Shown one piece after another: positions 18,609 to 26,921 of a stretch of DNA of 64,000 nucleotides. Every line of letters starts with the position of its first letter. Position 1 is the stretch's first letter. The stretch is from positions 124,001 through 188,000 of the forward strand of contig NZ_SNWQ01000008.1 of assembly GCF_004361855.1 (NCBI RefSeq). Reading direction: 5' to 3'. The notes under the pieces were generated by a model that was given only the letters and a program-made list of their open reading frames with translations, was not told the DNA's origin and made no database searches. The translations under genes were made by a program, and so were the position numbers. Source of the stretch: Kribbella caucasensis (GTDB taxonomy: Bacteria; Actinomycetota; Actinomycetes; Propionibacteriales; Kribbellaceae).

Positions 18609-19298
18609 CTAGGCCGGATAACGCACGGCTGAGCAGTTGATCCCCTTCGGCACCGGTCGCACCATCCGGTACATCGTCCAGCCGAGCCCGGTGCGGACCA
18701 TGTCGATGGCTTCCGCGGTCCCCCGTGGCGCGACGATGACCCACTTGCGGGTCTTGGGGTTCCACCACTGCATGCGCTGTGACCGGCACAGGTTCACCCG
18801 GATCACACCGTCAGGCCGATTCGCCGTACCGACCACGACGACGCTGCCTGGCGGACGCATCACCCAGCCGCTCTGCCGGGCCGCCTCGATGTTCACGGCC
18901 GTGTCGGCGTAGAAGAAGGCCGGAAAGCTCGTCTTGATGATGTCGGACTTCCGCTGGACCAGCGCCTGGTAGTAGAGCGGGTACTTGGCCACGAGCCCTT
19001 GGACAGCAGGCTTGGAGGCGAAGCTCCCTGGCACGATGGTGATCTGCGCCGCAGGCGGTGCCACGGTCGTCTTGGCCGGTGCGGTCGGCTTGGGCGTTCC
19101 CGTCGTGCTCGGCTCTGGCGTCGGCGTTCCCAGCGTGACCGTCCGGCCGCCCGACCCTTCGCCGACAGGCATGCCGCCCTTGTTCGTCTCACCGCCACTG
19201 CATCCGGCGACGAGAGCCAGAGCAGCCGCACCCACGACGACACTGGCGAAAGGCTTCACAGACACGACAGTGCTCCTCGACGGACGAACGGTGCTCAT
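18609..19298 (-). CDS. Lipoprotein of unknown function in Tad cluster
   Basis: This 229-residue protein has a lipoprotein signal peptide with lipobox LVAGC at about residues 29-33. A Gly/Thr/Pro-rich spacer follows, then a compact domain (KYPLYYQALVQRKSDIIKTS at its start) that could be NTF2-like; this is tentative. ATG 19298 has a GGAGG site and shares one base with the stop of the TadG-like gene, so the two are translationally coupled. It is probably an outer-face part of the pilus or secretion apparatus. Confidence 0.75.
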   Translation of the reverse strand: MSTVRPSRSTVVSVKPFASVVVGAAALALVAGCSGGETNKGGMPVGEGSGGRTVTLGTPTPEPSTTGTPKPTAPAKTTVAPPAAQITIVPGSFASKPAVQGLVAKYPLYYQALVQRKSDIIKTSFPAFFYADTAVNIEAARQSGWVMRPPGSVVVVGTANRPDGVIRVNLCRSQRMQWWNPKTRKWVIVAPRGTAEAIDMVRTGLGWTMYRMVRPVPKGINCSAVRYPA

Positions 19299-20032
19299 CA
19301 GCCACCTCCACTGGATGTCGGCGGGGTGGGGCTCGGCGACGTGGGGCTTCCCGACGGGCCGGTCTCGGTCGGGTTCGGGGTCACGCTCGGGGTGCATGAC
19401 GCCGGGAACGGCACCGGGATCGGCGGATCCCAGGTCGGCGTCGGCGATCCGATCGTCCAGATCGGGCAGGGCAGGTCGATCGTCGGCGGCTGTGCGGTCG
19501 GCTGGACGGTGACGCCGGGACCGTCGCCGGAGGTCTGCACCACGATCGGTGGGATCTGCGGGGTCTCGTCGGCCTTCTTGATGCCCTGCTCGGCGTGCGC
19601 CTCACCTTCGCCGTTCGCGATCAGCGTCTGGATACCGATCATGCCCAGGAAACTGGTCTGGTTGGCGATCTGGACGCTCACCTTCAGGTGCTCGTCGTCG
19701 ACCTCGCTGGTTCCGCAGCTGGTCACCGCGGGATCGTTCGCCGTCACCTGGGCGCAGAACTCCGAGACCGCATCGCCGGCCTTGGTGATGTCGATCTTGG
19801 CCTCGGCGGAGTTGAAGTCGATCGTGCCGACGCCGGCGCGGGCGGCTTCCTGGGCGTAGCCGATGGCTCGGGACTTGGCACCCAGTTGGCGGCCGCCGTC
19901 GATGACGAGGCCTGCCAGGGTGAAGATCATCACGGCGAGGATGGCGACGGCTGGGCTGAGGGCACCACGGTCGTTGCGGGGGGCATCTACTCGCAGAAAC
20001 GCGAGCAGGCCGCGGTCAGGGTGTGTTGCCAT
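19298..20032 (-). CDS. TadG-like pilus assembly protein
   Basis: This 244-residue protein has an N-terminal segment typical of Flp/TadG-like proteins: DRGALSPAVAILAVMIFTLA, then GLVIDGGRQLGAKSRA, one membrane helix with a short cytoplasmic start. A pseudopilin-like outer part follows, then a long Thr/Pro/Ser-rich C-terminal tail of about 75 residues that could cross the wall. I chose ATG 20032, which overlaps the TadE-like gene by 17 bp. The tail is unusually long for a TadG-like protein of this size. Confidence 0.8.
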   Translation of the reverse strand: MATHPDRGLLAFLRVDAPRNDRGALSPAVAILAVMIFTLAGLVIDGGRQLGAKSRAIGYAQEAARAGVGTIDFNSAEAKIDITKAGDAVSEFCAQVTANDPAVTSCGTSEVDDEHLKVSVQIANQTSFLGMIGIQTLIANGEGEAHAEQGIKKADETPQIPPIVVQTSGDGPGVTVQPTAQPPTIDLPCPIWTIGSPTPTWDPPIPVPFPASCTPSVTPNPTETGPSGSPTSPSPTPPTSSGGG

Positions 20033-20468
20033 CGCGGATGCCCCGGTACGGGTCCAGTGAGGAGGAGAACTTCTTGGTGATCTTGGTGTCGCCACCGAGG
20101 CCGAGGAGGCCGAGGTCCTGGTAGTTGATGGTGCAGGTGACCTCGACGGACAGCGGAGTACCGGCGGTGAAGGCGGAGGTGATGCTCCCCTCGGCGGTCT
20201 GCTTGCAGGACTCGACGGCTTGCCCCATGGTGCCGGTGACGGCGTCGTCCAGGCGGATCTGGGCTTCGTTGAGGGAGCGCGACTGGCTGGCCGCGCGGGC
20301 GCCGTCGCGGGCCGCGTTCTCCAGCAGCGACGAGGTCTGGAAGTACCGGCCGCAGGCGAGCAGGAACATGAAGAGAATCAGCAGGATGGGCGCGAGGATC
20401 ACCATCTCCAGCGCCATCGTGCCGTGCTCCGTCCGCTTCGCGCGGCGCAGCTTCCCCAGGATCTTCAT
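20016..20468 (-). CDS. TadE-like pseudopilin (1)
   Basis: This 150-residue protein has a short basic start and then EHGTMALEMVILAPILLILF, a type IV pilin-like segment with Glu at +5 after the likely cleavage site (G/TMALE). ENAARDGARAASQS follows, typical of TadE. Two cysteines in the outer domain (ESCKQT and VTCTIN) may form a disulfide. It lies seven bases after the next TadE-like gene and overlaps the TadG-like gene, in one operon. Confidence 0.87.
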   Translation of the reverse strand: MKILGKLRRAKRTEHGTMALEMVILAPILLILFMFLLACGRYFQTSSLLENAARDGARAASQSRSLNEAQIRLDDAVTGTMGQAVESCKQTAEGSITSAFTAGTPLSVEVTCTINYQDLGLLGLGGDTKITKKFSSSLDPYRGIRDGNTP

Positions 20469-20475
20469 GCCTCAC

Positions 20476-20916
20476 TCAATTGTCGTCGTCGGCTTCGAAC
20501 TGCTCGATCTGTCCGGTGGCGGTCCGGTTCACTTCCAGGTGCAGGCCCGGGACCAGCGAAATGGTCTCGCCGGTGACCGTGAACGACACCTGTCCCTCGG
20601 GATTGTTGTACGACGGCGGCAGCACCTTGGCATCGCCGAGGGAATTGCCGCCCAGTTGTTGCGCATACGCCTCGATGTCGACCCGGACCTTCTCGCCGAT
20701 CGCCTCGGTGTACAGCGGTGGCTGGACCAGGCGCAGACGGGACACCCCCTCCTGCGCCGCGTTCAGCGCGACGGACCGGCCGTACAGCCAGAGCGCGGTC
20801 TGGATCGAGATGAAGATCAGCGCCAGGATCGACGGCGCGAGGATCGCCAGTTCCAGCGAACTGGCGCCCCGCTGCGTGCGCCGCCGCCTGGTGGACCGGT
20901 GGCGTCCCCGCGGCAA
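20476..20916 (-). CDS. TadE-like pseudopilin (2)
   Basis: This 146-residue protein has a very basic start (RGRHRSTRRRRTQ) followed by RGASSLELAILAPSILALIF, the pilin-like segment with cleavage expected after Gly and Glu at +5. NAAQEGVSRLRLVQ follows in the TadE position. The C-terminus is acidic (EQFEADDDN). It lies four bases after the Flp pilin gene, so the pilin and two minor pilins are probably made from one mRNA. Confidence 0.85.
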   Translation of the reverse strand: MPRGRHRSTRRRRTQRGASSLELAILAPSILALIFISIQTALWLYGRSVALNAAQEGVSRLRLVQPPLYTEAIGEKVRVDIEAYAQQLGGNSLGDAKVLPPSYNNPEGQVSFTVTGETISLVPGLHLEVNRTATGQIEQFEADDDN

Positions 20917-20920
20917 CGGA

Positions 20921-21133
20921 TCAGCCCTTCTGGATCTCGCCCGTGCGCTTGTCGATCACGCTCCGGACCACCAGGCCGATCGCCAGCGCGGCGGCGACCA
21001 GGATGGCGGAGATGATCGCCCACTCCAGCGCCGACGCGCCGAGCTGGCTCTCACCCCGGCGAGCCTTGGCCCGCTGATTGTGGGCCCGCGCCAGCGCGTA
21101 CCCGACCATCACCCGCACGACCTCAACGCTCAT
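20921..21133 (-). CDS. Flp-type pilin
   Basis: This 70-residue protein has a long basic leader and the segment LGASALEWAIISAILVAAAL, which fits an Flp/TadA-type prepilin: cleavage after Gly, Glu at +5 and aromatic Trp where Tyr is usual. The mature part is short (about 37 residues) and mostly hydrophobic, as in Flp pilins. ATG 21133 follows GGAAGG; ATG 21148 is possible. It is probably the major subunit. No prepilin peptidase is seen in the window. Confidence 0.82.
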   Translation of the reverse strand: MSVEVVRVMVGYALARAHNQRAKARRGESQLGASALEWAIISAILVAAALAIGLVVRSVIDKRTGEIQKG

Positions 21134-21234
21134 CCGACTGCCTTCCATTCATGAGAGCCCGAACCGGCCTCAGTATGCCCTGTACGACGGACCATCTCTG
21201 CCCACAGATCCCTCTTGCCCAACAATCGGCGCGG

Positions 21235-22155
21235 CTAACTTCCCAGGATCTTGGCGGCGGCCGGGTAGCCGAGGAAGAGCATGAAGGCGGCACACATGAC
21301 CAACTGGGCGACCAGCATGGACTGGGAGCGCTCGCCTGCTTTTCCTTCCACGTCAGCGAGTTCCTTGCGGCGCAGCGAGGCGGCGCGGGCGAGCAGCGAG
21401 GCGCGGATCTTGGCGCCCTCGTCGCCGGCCAGCGCGAGTGCGGAGGCCAGGTCGCGGAGCTCGTCGACGCCGAGGTCCTCGCCGAGCCGGGCCATCGCGT
21501 CCCATGGGGTGATACCGATCAGCCGGGCGTTCGCGAGTGCCTGCCGGATCCGGGCCATCGCCCAGTGGTCGCCGATCGTGGACGCGGTCATCAGCGCCTC
21601 CGGCAGGCCACGGCCGCCCGCCAGGTTCATCGCGACCAGGTCGAGGAAGCTGCCGACGACATGCCGGAAGTCACGTCGCCGTTCCTCCGCCTCCTGGCGC
21701 AGCGCCAGGTCGGGCAGGAAGAACGCGAATGCCATCGCGGCCAGCGTCACCACCGCCGGAGTCGCACCGGGGGCGGACAGGCCGAGCATCGCGAACAGGA
21801 ACAGCACGATCGGGATGAAGACCATCGCCCCGAGCGCGAAGAACACTTTGGTCGCCAGCATCGCGGCGAACGGCTGGTTCATCACGGCGAGGTCCCGACG
21901 CAGCCGCCCGAACTTCCAGCCGCGCAGGTTGGCCTCGGCCTCGAGCCGCCGGCCCAGCGTTTCGCGGGCCTTGTCGACGCCGCCAAGCACCCGCTCGCCC
22001 GCCGCGCTGGCGGTCGAGGCGCTGGTGTAGCCGGACCGGCCCGCATCGATCCGCGCGATGGTGGACAGCACGTTGGCCGACGGCCTGATGAACATCCGCA
22101 CCAGCAGGTAGACGCCCAACCCGACCAGACCACCCGTGACGAAAGGCCACGTCAT
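21235..22155 (-). CDS. tadC: TadC-like inner-membrane platform protein
   Basis: This 306-residue protein has a GspF/T2SSF-like domain. Membrane helices are near the N-terminus, at about 105-150 and at the C-terminus (MLVAQLVMCAAFMLFLGYPA). The cytoplasmic part has FRHVVGSFLDLVAMNLAGGR, typical of TadC. It should form, with TadB, the membrane base on which TadA works. ATG 22155 follows GGAGGTGG and overlaps the TadB stop by four bases. Confidence 0.88.
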   Translation of the reverse strand: MTWPFVTGGLVGLGVYLLVRMFIRPSANVLSTIARIDAGRSGYTSASTASAAGERVLGGVDKARETLGRRLEAEANLRGWKFGRLRRDLAVMNQPFAAMLATKVFFALGAMVFIPIVLFLFAMLGLSAPGATPAVVTLAAMAFAFFLPDLALRQEAEERRRDFRHVVGSFLDLVAMNLAGGRGLPEALMTASTIGDHWAMARIRQALANARLIGITPWDAMARLGEDLGVDELRDLASALALAGDEGAKIRASLLARAASLRRKELADVEGKAGERSQSMLVAQLVMCAAFMLFLGYPAAAKILGS

Positions 22156-23057
22156 CGGTTCACCACCTCCATCCGGTCGTCGCCGGCCCGGGTGGCCCGC
22201 TTGTCGTTGCCGCCGATCAGGAACCGCTCGGGCACCTCGATCTTGGCCAGCTTGCGCAGCCACACCAGCCCCACGGCGTACAGGGCGATGACGATGAAGA
22301 GCACGAACTGCCCGATGAAGCTGGTGTACGGCTCGACGTAGGCTCCGTTGAACAGCACCAGGACGGCGGCGACCAGCAACGTGATCGCGACGACCACCTG
22401 GACGCTTCGCCGGGTGGATCGCCGTTCGGCCGCGACCTTCCGGCGTACGTCGAGCTCCTCGCGGGCCGAGTCGGCCAGGGCGCTCAGCACCTCGCGCAGA
22501 CCGGGGCCGCGCAGCCGGGCGTTCAGCACCAGGGCTGCGACGATCAGGTCGGCCGACGGGTCGTTCAGGTCGTCGGCGAACCGCATCAGGGCCGATGGCA
22601 ACGGTTCGCGGATCCGCAGCCGGTCCACCAGCAGGTTCAGGCTGGGCTTGATCGCGGGCGCCGCGTTCACCGCGGTCGCGGGGATCGCCTGCTCCAGGCC
22701 GACCGCGCCGGCGATGGTGTCGCGCAACGCCTCGGTCCAGGTGGCCAGGGCTTCCAGCCGGTCGATCGCCCGGCGTTCCTCACCGGCACCGCCGAAGAAC
22801 CGGTCCGCCAGCCCGGCCAGCAGGCCGAGCGCAACGGCCAGCACGAGCCAACGGGTGACCACCAGGACGAGCAGACCGACACCCACACCGGCAGCGAACC
22901 GGGTCAGCTGCTTGCGGCCGTCGGCGCTGCCACTGCGCTTGAACAGCGACGGAGTCTCGTCCTTCGGGACCGTGCCGCGGATCGCGATGATCAGCAGCAG
23001 AACCCCGCCACCGACCACCGCTCCGCTGAGCAGCGCCAGTAAGGCCTGATCACTCAT
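22152..23057 (-). CDS. tadB: TadB-like inner-membrane platform protein
   Basis: This 301-residue protein has a GspF/T2SSF-like domain with EALRDTIAGAVGLEQAIPAT and LREVLSALADSAREELDVRR, and membrane helices near residues 5-25, 60-85 and 235-280. TadB and TadC normally form a pair. ATG 23057 starts one base after the TadA stop and has no clear ribosome binding site of its own, so it probably depends on translation of TadA. Confidence 0.88.
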   Translation of the reverse strand: MSDQALLALLSGAVVGGGVLLLIIAIRGTVPKDETPSLFKRSGSADGRKQLTRFAAGVGVGLLVLVVTRWLVLAVALGLLAGLADRFFGGAGEERRAIDRLEALATWTEALRDTIAGAVGLEQAIPATAVNAAPAIKPSLNLLVDRLRIREPLPSALMRFADDLNDPSADLIVAALVLNARLRGPGLREVLSALADSAREELDVRRKVAAERRSTRRSVQVVVAITLLVAAVLVLFNGAYVEPYTSFIGQFVLFIVIALYAVGLVWLRKLAKIEVPERFLIGGNDKRATRAGDDRMEVVNR

Positions 23058-23058
23058 C

Positions 23059-24369
23059 TCATGCCCACCGTCCGTGCACCAGCGGCTGGTAGCCGTAGTA
23101 CTCCAGCTCGTCCATACAGGCAATCGGGGCGTGCGCCGCGGCGCGACCGTCGGTCCCCGGGGCGAACACTTCGCCGGACAGCACCCGGCCGTCCCAGCCG
23201 GTCACTTCGCGGACGCTCTCGACGTACCGGCTCATGGTGCCGCCTTGCTGGTAGTCGTTGACCTTGCGGACGAAGACGACGAAGTCGAGGGCTCCCGAGA
23301 TCAGCATCTGGGTCGCCTCCATCGGCAGCCGCTCGGACGCCTGGATCGCGTACGTGCTGATCCGGTTGAACACCTCCATCGAGCTGTTCGAGTGGATCGT
23401 CGACAGCGAGCCGTCGTTGCCCTGGCTCATCGCGTTCAGCATGGTGACGATCTCGTCGCCGAGGACCTCACCGACGATGACCCGGGACGGGTTCATCCGC
23501 AGCGAGCGGCGGACCAGGTCGGCCATGCTCACCGCGCCGACGCCTTCGGAGTTCGGCAGCCGCTCCTCGAACGCGACCACGTTCGGGTGCAGCTCCTTGA
23601 ACTCGCCGAGGCCGAGCTCGAGCGACCGCTCGACGGTGATCAACCGCTCGTGCGGCTGGATCTCGTTGGCCAGCGCCCGCAGCAGGGTCGTCTTCCCGGA
23701 GTTGGTCGCGCCCGCGATCATGATGTTCTTACGCGCCGCGACCGCCGCCCGCAGGAACGAGCCGAGGTCCTCCGACAAGGTGCCGTTGGCCACCAAGTCC
23801 TTCAGGAACACCCGGCCCAGCCGGGCCCGCCGGATCGAGACCGCGGGCCGCGCGGTCACACCCATCACGGCCGACAACCGGGAGCCGTCCGGCAGCCGCA
23901 GGTCGAGCTGCGGGTTGGCCGAGTCGAACGGCCGGCTGGTCAGACCCGCGTGCGCGGCCAGCACCTGGATCAGCTCGACCAGTTCCTCATCGCTTTCCGC
24001 GACCGGACCCGGGTACTCCTCGCGGCCGTCGCCGTACTGGACGAAGACCTGGTCGCAACCGTTGATGTCGATGTTCTCGACCTCGGGGTCGTCGATCAGC
24101 GGCTGCAACCGGCCGACGCCGAACAGCGCGGAGTGAATCGCGCCGGCGATCCGGGCGTCGTCGTCCGGCGTCGGCGGCGTCCGGCCCTCGGCCAGCTCGT
24201 ACCGGGCGTGGTCCTCGAGCACCTGGACGATCAGCGAGCGCGCGTACTCCCGCTCGTCCTCGGCGCTCATCGGCGGGACGCCGTTCACCTGGTCGCGGCG
24301 GCGCTGCTCGTTCAGCCGCTCGGCGACCTGGACACGCAGTTTTCGGACCAACTCCTGATCGGTGGTCAC
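23059..24369 (-). CDS. tadA: TadA/CpaF secretion ATPase
   Basis: This 436-residue hexameric ATPase of the type II/IV secretion family drives pilus assembly or secretion. Walker A is GATNSGKTT at about 222, the Asp box is EDR-like (TVERSLELGL), and Walker B (SRVIVGEVLGDE) and the His box (STIHSNS) follow. I chose GTG 24369, preceded by GGGAGGGG and overlapping the CpaE-like stop by four bases. Gene order CpaB, CpaE, TadA, TadB, TadC is the standard tad order. Confidence 0.94.
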   Translation of the reverse strand: MTTDQELVRKLRVQVAERLNEQRRRDQVNGVPPMSAEDEREYARSLIVQVLEDHARYELAEGRTPPTPDDDARIAGAIHSALFGVGRLQPLIDDPEVENIDINGCDQVFVQYGDGREEYPGPVAESDEELVELIQVLAAHAGLTSRPFDSANPQLDLRLPDGSRLSAVMGVTARPAVSIRRARLGRVFLKDLVANGTLSEDLGSFLRAAVAARKNIMIAGATNSGKTTLLRALANEIQPHERLITVERSLELGLGEFKELHPNVVAFEERLPNSEGVGAVSMADLVRRSLRMNPSRVIVGEVLGDEIVTMLNAMSQGNDGSLSTIHSNSSMEVFNRISTYAIQASERLPMEATQMLISGALDFVVFVRKVNDYQQGGTMSRYVESVREVTGWDGRVLSGEVFAPGTDGRAAAHAPIACMDELEYYGYQPLVHGRWA

Positions 24370-25238
24370 CGCCGCCCCTCCCACTCACTCGGAGAGCCGG
24401 GCCCCTCCGAGCCGTATCCCATCTGCCCATCAGGGCTGTATCCGATTTGTCCCTCTGGGAAGGCAGCCTGCGCCATGTCGAACTCGTGCTGCATCGGCGA
24501 AGCGACCAGAGCGGCCATCTCGCCCGCGATGTCGCCCGCCGTCCGGATCAGCGCCGTACGATCCAGCCGGCCGTGGCCGCGACCGTCGAAGAAGGCGGCG
24601 CCGACCGGGTCGTACGCGAGGTGCCAGCGGTGCTGGATCTGCACCGACATCGCGTCCAGCACGGACCACACCTGCTTGACCCCGTCACGCCGCTTCGGGT
24701 CCGCGACGACCATCACGCCCAGCCGCGCGTCGACGTGGTGGATCAGGGTCGACAGCCGCTCCCGGAGATGTGCGACCGACGACCCGGTCGCAGTACAGAC
24801 CAGTACGACGAGCCGGGCCGCCTGGATGACGGGCAGCTGCGGCGAAGAAGCCCCGATCCGGCCACAGTCGGCCAGTACGTCGGCGCTCTGCATCTGGTTG
24901 AAGGTAAGGCCGAGCGGTGACCACAGACCGCCCATACCGCCGACCTGCTCGGGCGCGCGGACACCGAGCATCACGTCCAGGCCGCCGTCGAGCTGCTGGC
25001 TGTGGGCCAGGATCACCTCGTCGCCGAGACCCTTCCGGCTGGCCGCGGCCAGGCTGACCAGACCGCGGTCGGAGTTGAGCGGCTGGCCGCCGGGCGCCGT
25101 CATCCGGATCGCCACGTCGCTGCCGGACGGGTCGCACTCGGCCAGCAGCACCTGCCGCGGCCAGAGCGCACCGAGCACCAGACTGGCCGTCGTGACCCCC
25201 GGCGAGCCCTTCGCGCTCGCCAACGCGACCAGCGCCAT
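24366..25238 (-). CDS. CpaE/TadZ-like MinD-family protein
   Basis: This 290-residue protein has a MinD-like fold: a P-loop ASAKGSPGVTTAS near residue 10 and LLAECDPSGSDVA after it. It lacks the canonical deviant Walker lysine order (KGGxGKT), because GVTT replaces GKTT. TadZ proteins with altered P-loops place the pilus machine in the cell. The C-terminal 35 residues are Gly/Pro/acidic and low in complexity. ATG 25238 shares a base with the upstream stop. Confidence 0.82.
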   Translation of the reverse strand: MALVALASAKGSPGVTTASLVLGALWPRQVLLAECDPSGSDVAIRMTAPGGQPLNSDRGLVSLAAASRKGLGDEVILAHSQQLDGGLDVMLGVRAPEQVGGMGGLWSPLGLTFNQMQSADVLADCGRIGASSPQLPVIQAARLVVLVCTATGSSVAHLRERLSTLIHHVDARLGVMVVADPKRRDGVKQVWSVLDAMSVQIQHRWHLAYDPVGAAFFDGRGHGRLDRTALIRTAGDIAGEMAALVASPMQHEFDMAQAAFPEGQIGYSPDGQMGYGSEGPGSPSEWEGRR

Positions 25239-25963
25239 CAATTCCCCCCGGTACTGCGGGAGATCTCCGGCTTGGTCCCTCCGGACAGCTTCACCAGCAC
25301 CAGCGTCTTCGCGGCAGCCGCCGCCGCGACCGCGGTCGACCGCTCCGTCGGCACCAGCACGGTGACGTTCAGGGTGGTGTTCGCGCTCGTCTTGGAGTCG
25401 GTGATGGCGCCCGCGCTACCGGTCACCTCGGCAGCGCCGACCAGTACCGCGGGAACGGCGCCGTCCTGGTTCGCGGCGGGGACACGGATCACCCGGACGA
25501 TGTCGCCCGGCATGATCGGCTCGGACGGCGCGCGGCCGCTCTCCAGGCTCACGCCGACCAGCGCGCCGCCGGGCGGGATCGGCTGGGAGGTGAAGTTCTC
25601 CTTGGTGACGAACTGGCCCGGGTACAGCCAGGACGTCGTGTACTGGTCGACGAGCTTCTCAGCCTCGGACCACAGCACCAGCCCGCCCGTCGCCCCGGCC
25701 AGGTCGCCGCGGGCCAGGTCCTTCTTCTCGATCTTGTGCCCGGGCGCGATGGCCTCGTCGGAGATCGCGACGAAGTCCTGCCGGTCCCCGCTGCGCAGCG
25801 CGATCAGCGCGGAGCCGGCCGCACCGAGCAGGATCAGGATGACCGCGAGGGCAGCCAACGCGGGCCTGCGCTCACGGCCACTGGGGAGACGCGTGGAACC
25901 ACTGACCGGCGTCTTGCCTGCTGCACGCGCGCCGGCTGCCGGGGGACGGTTGGAGAAGCTCAC
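25238..25963 (-). CDS. SAF-domain protein, CpaB/RcpC-like
   Basis: This protein of about 241 residues has a basic N-terminus, one membrane helix (ALAALAVILILLGAAGSALI) and an outer SAF domain (VAISDEAIAPGHKIEKKDLA, then YPGQFVTKENF and MPGDIVRVIRV). CpaB-type proteins are periplasmic or wall-side components of Tad systems. The start is uncertain: GTG 25963 (VSFSNRPP) or GTG 26011, neither with a strong ribosome binding site. It is the first gene of the cluster on this strand. Confidence 0.8.
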   Translation of the reverse strand: MSFSNRPPAAGARAAGKTPVSGSTRLPSGRERRPALAALAVILILLGAAGSALIALRSGDRQDFVAISDEAIAPGHKIEKKDLARGDLAGATGGLVLWSEAEKLVDQYTTSWLYPGQFVTKENFTSQPIPPGGALVGVSLESGRAPSEPIMPGDIVRVIRVPAANQDGAVPAVLVGAAEVTGSAGAITDSKTSANTTLNVTVLVPTERSTAVAAAAAAKTLVLVKLSGGTKPEISRSTGGN

Positions 25964-26041
25964 TGGCCTACCGTAATCGCCAGTAGGTGCCAACCGCTCG
26001 CCCAGGTCCACCCCGTGGCGTGGCTGTAACAGGCGCGACCG

Positions 26042-26560
26042 TCAGTGACCCGGCGCGGCGGCGGCAACTTGTTCCCTCTCCTCCGGAGTCAGCAACTCTA
26101 TGAACGTCCCCGGCCCGCCGTACAGCTCGTCCAGGTAGGCGTAGAGGGCCTGCAACGCCTTACCGACCTCGGCCTGCCACTCTTCGGTCGCGGCCAGCGC
26201 GGCCGCCAGCCGCCGTCCCTCCACCAGCGTGACGGACGCGTTCACCGGCTGATCCAGCCGCGGATCCGCACCCACCGACGGATCAATCGGTACGCCGTCC
26301 ACGTCGAGCTCGAGTGGTTCCGCCGACGCCGAGCGGCCCCGGATCCGCCGGATCAGGGCGGCCATCGCGGCCCGGTCCTGCTCCGGAAGCAACCGGTCGA
26401 ACCCCGTCCCGCCGTACAGCTGGTCCAGGTACTCGGTGAGCGCGCCGAAGAGCTCCAGTCCGTCGTACTCCACCGTGGTGGTCGCGACGTGACGCAGTCG
26501 GGCGGTCAGGCTACGGGCTTGGGAAACGGTCCACGCTGATGGGGAAAGCTCGGCATTCAT
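26042..26560 (-). CDS. Hypothetical protein with internal duplication
   Basis: This 172-residue acidic soluble protein has no family I recognise. Its two halves share a pattern: LFGALTEYLDQLYGGTGFD followed by LLPEQDRAAMAALI near residues 37-70, and LQALYAYLDELYGGPGTF followed by LLTPEEREQVAAAA near residues 134-168. Each half would form two or three helices around the LYGG turn. The gene lies 79 bp before the SAF gene on the same strand and is divergent from the giant-protein operon. Confidence 0.65.
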   Translation of the reverse strand: MNAELSPSAWTVSQARSLTARLRHVATTTVEYDGLELFGALTEYLDQLYGGTGFDRLLPEQDRAAMAALIRRIRGRSASAEPLELDVDGVPIDPSVGADPRLDQPVNASVTLVEGRRLAAALAATEEWQAEVGKALQALYAYLDELYGGPGTFIELLTPEEREQVAAAAPGH

Positions 26561-26917
26561 CGGGCCAAGCCTGTCATGGCGACCCCCGGGTGAGCGACAG
26601 AGGGGACCGTTTCCCAGACGTTACAGGTCAGTGAGCAACCGACTTCACATTGGGATCGTCAGTTTGTTGCCTGAGGGAACCCGAACGGTTACCTTGCGGT
26701 CACATTGCCGTCACACTGGATCGATGAGGAACGGGGGCCGCTTGTTGGAGACCACGACAAGGGCGCAGGCCGGGTCGCGCAGGATCCGGCCACCCGCGGA
26801 GGATCCGGGCAAGGCGCGACGGTCCGCCGGACCACCCGGTGAGGCGCCGCGAGGAACGTCTTCCCTGGAACCTGGTGGTCTCGGGCAGACGGAGTACGGC
26901 GAGAACCTGGTGGTCTC
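26561..26917. promoter_or_regulatory. 357-bp divergent intergenic region before giant-protein operon
   Basis: The region lies between the small duplicated protein (minus) and the 2364-residue protein (plus). It holds a pair of 16-bp direct repeats just before the giant gene and short TCACA repeats near 26699-26716. I could not assign a convincing -35/-10 pair. A small frame at 26724-26921 lies in it. Confidence 0.45.
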
Positions 26918-26921
26918 GTGA
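26724..26921 (+). CDS. Possible small leader ORF (65 aa) overlapping giant-gene start
   Basis: The frame from ATG 26724 encodes 65 residues rich in Gly, Arg and Pro (MRNGGRLLETTTRAQAGSRR at the start) with high GC at third positions. Its stop overlaps the GTG of the giant gene (GTGA), which suggests coupling. There is no good ribosome binding site and no recognisable family, so it may be chance. Confidence 0.3.
   Translation: MRNGGRLLETTTRAQAGSRRIRPPAEDPGKARRSAGPPGEAPRGTSSLEPGGLGQTEYGENLVVS
26868..26918 (+). repeat. Pair of 16-bp direct repeats at giant-gene start
   Basis: The sequence GAACCTGGTGGTCTCG occurs at 26868-26883 and again at 26903-26918, where its last base is the first base of the giant gene's GTG. 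The copies start 35 bp apart. They could be a regulator site or a small tandem duplication. Confidence 0.85.
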
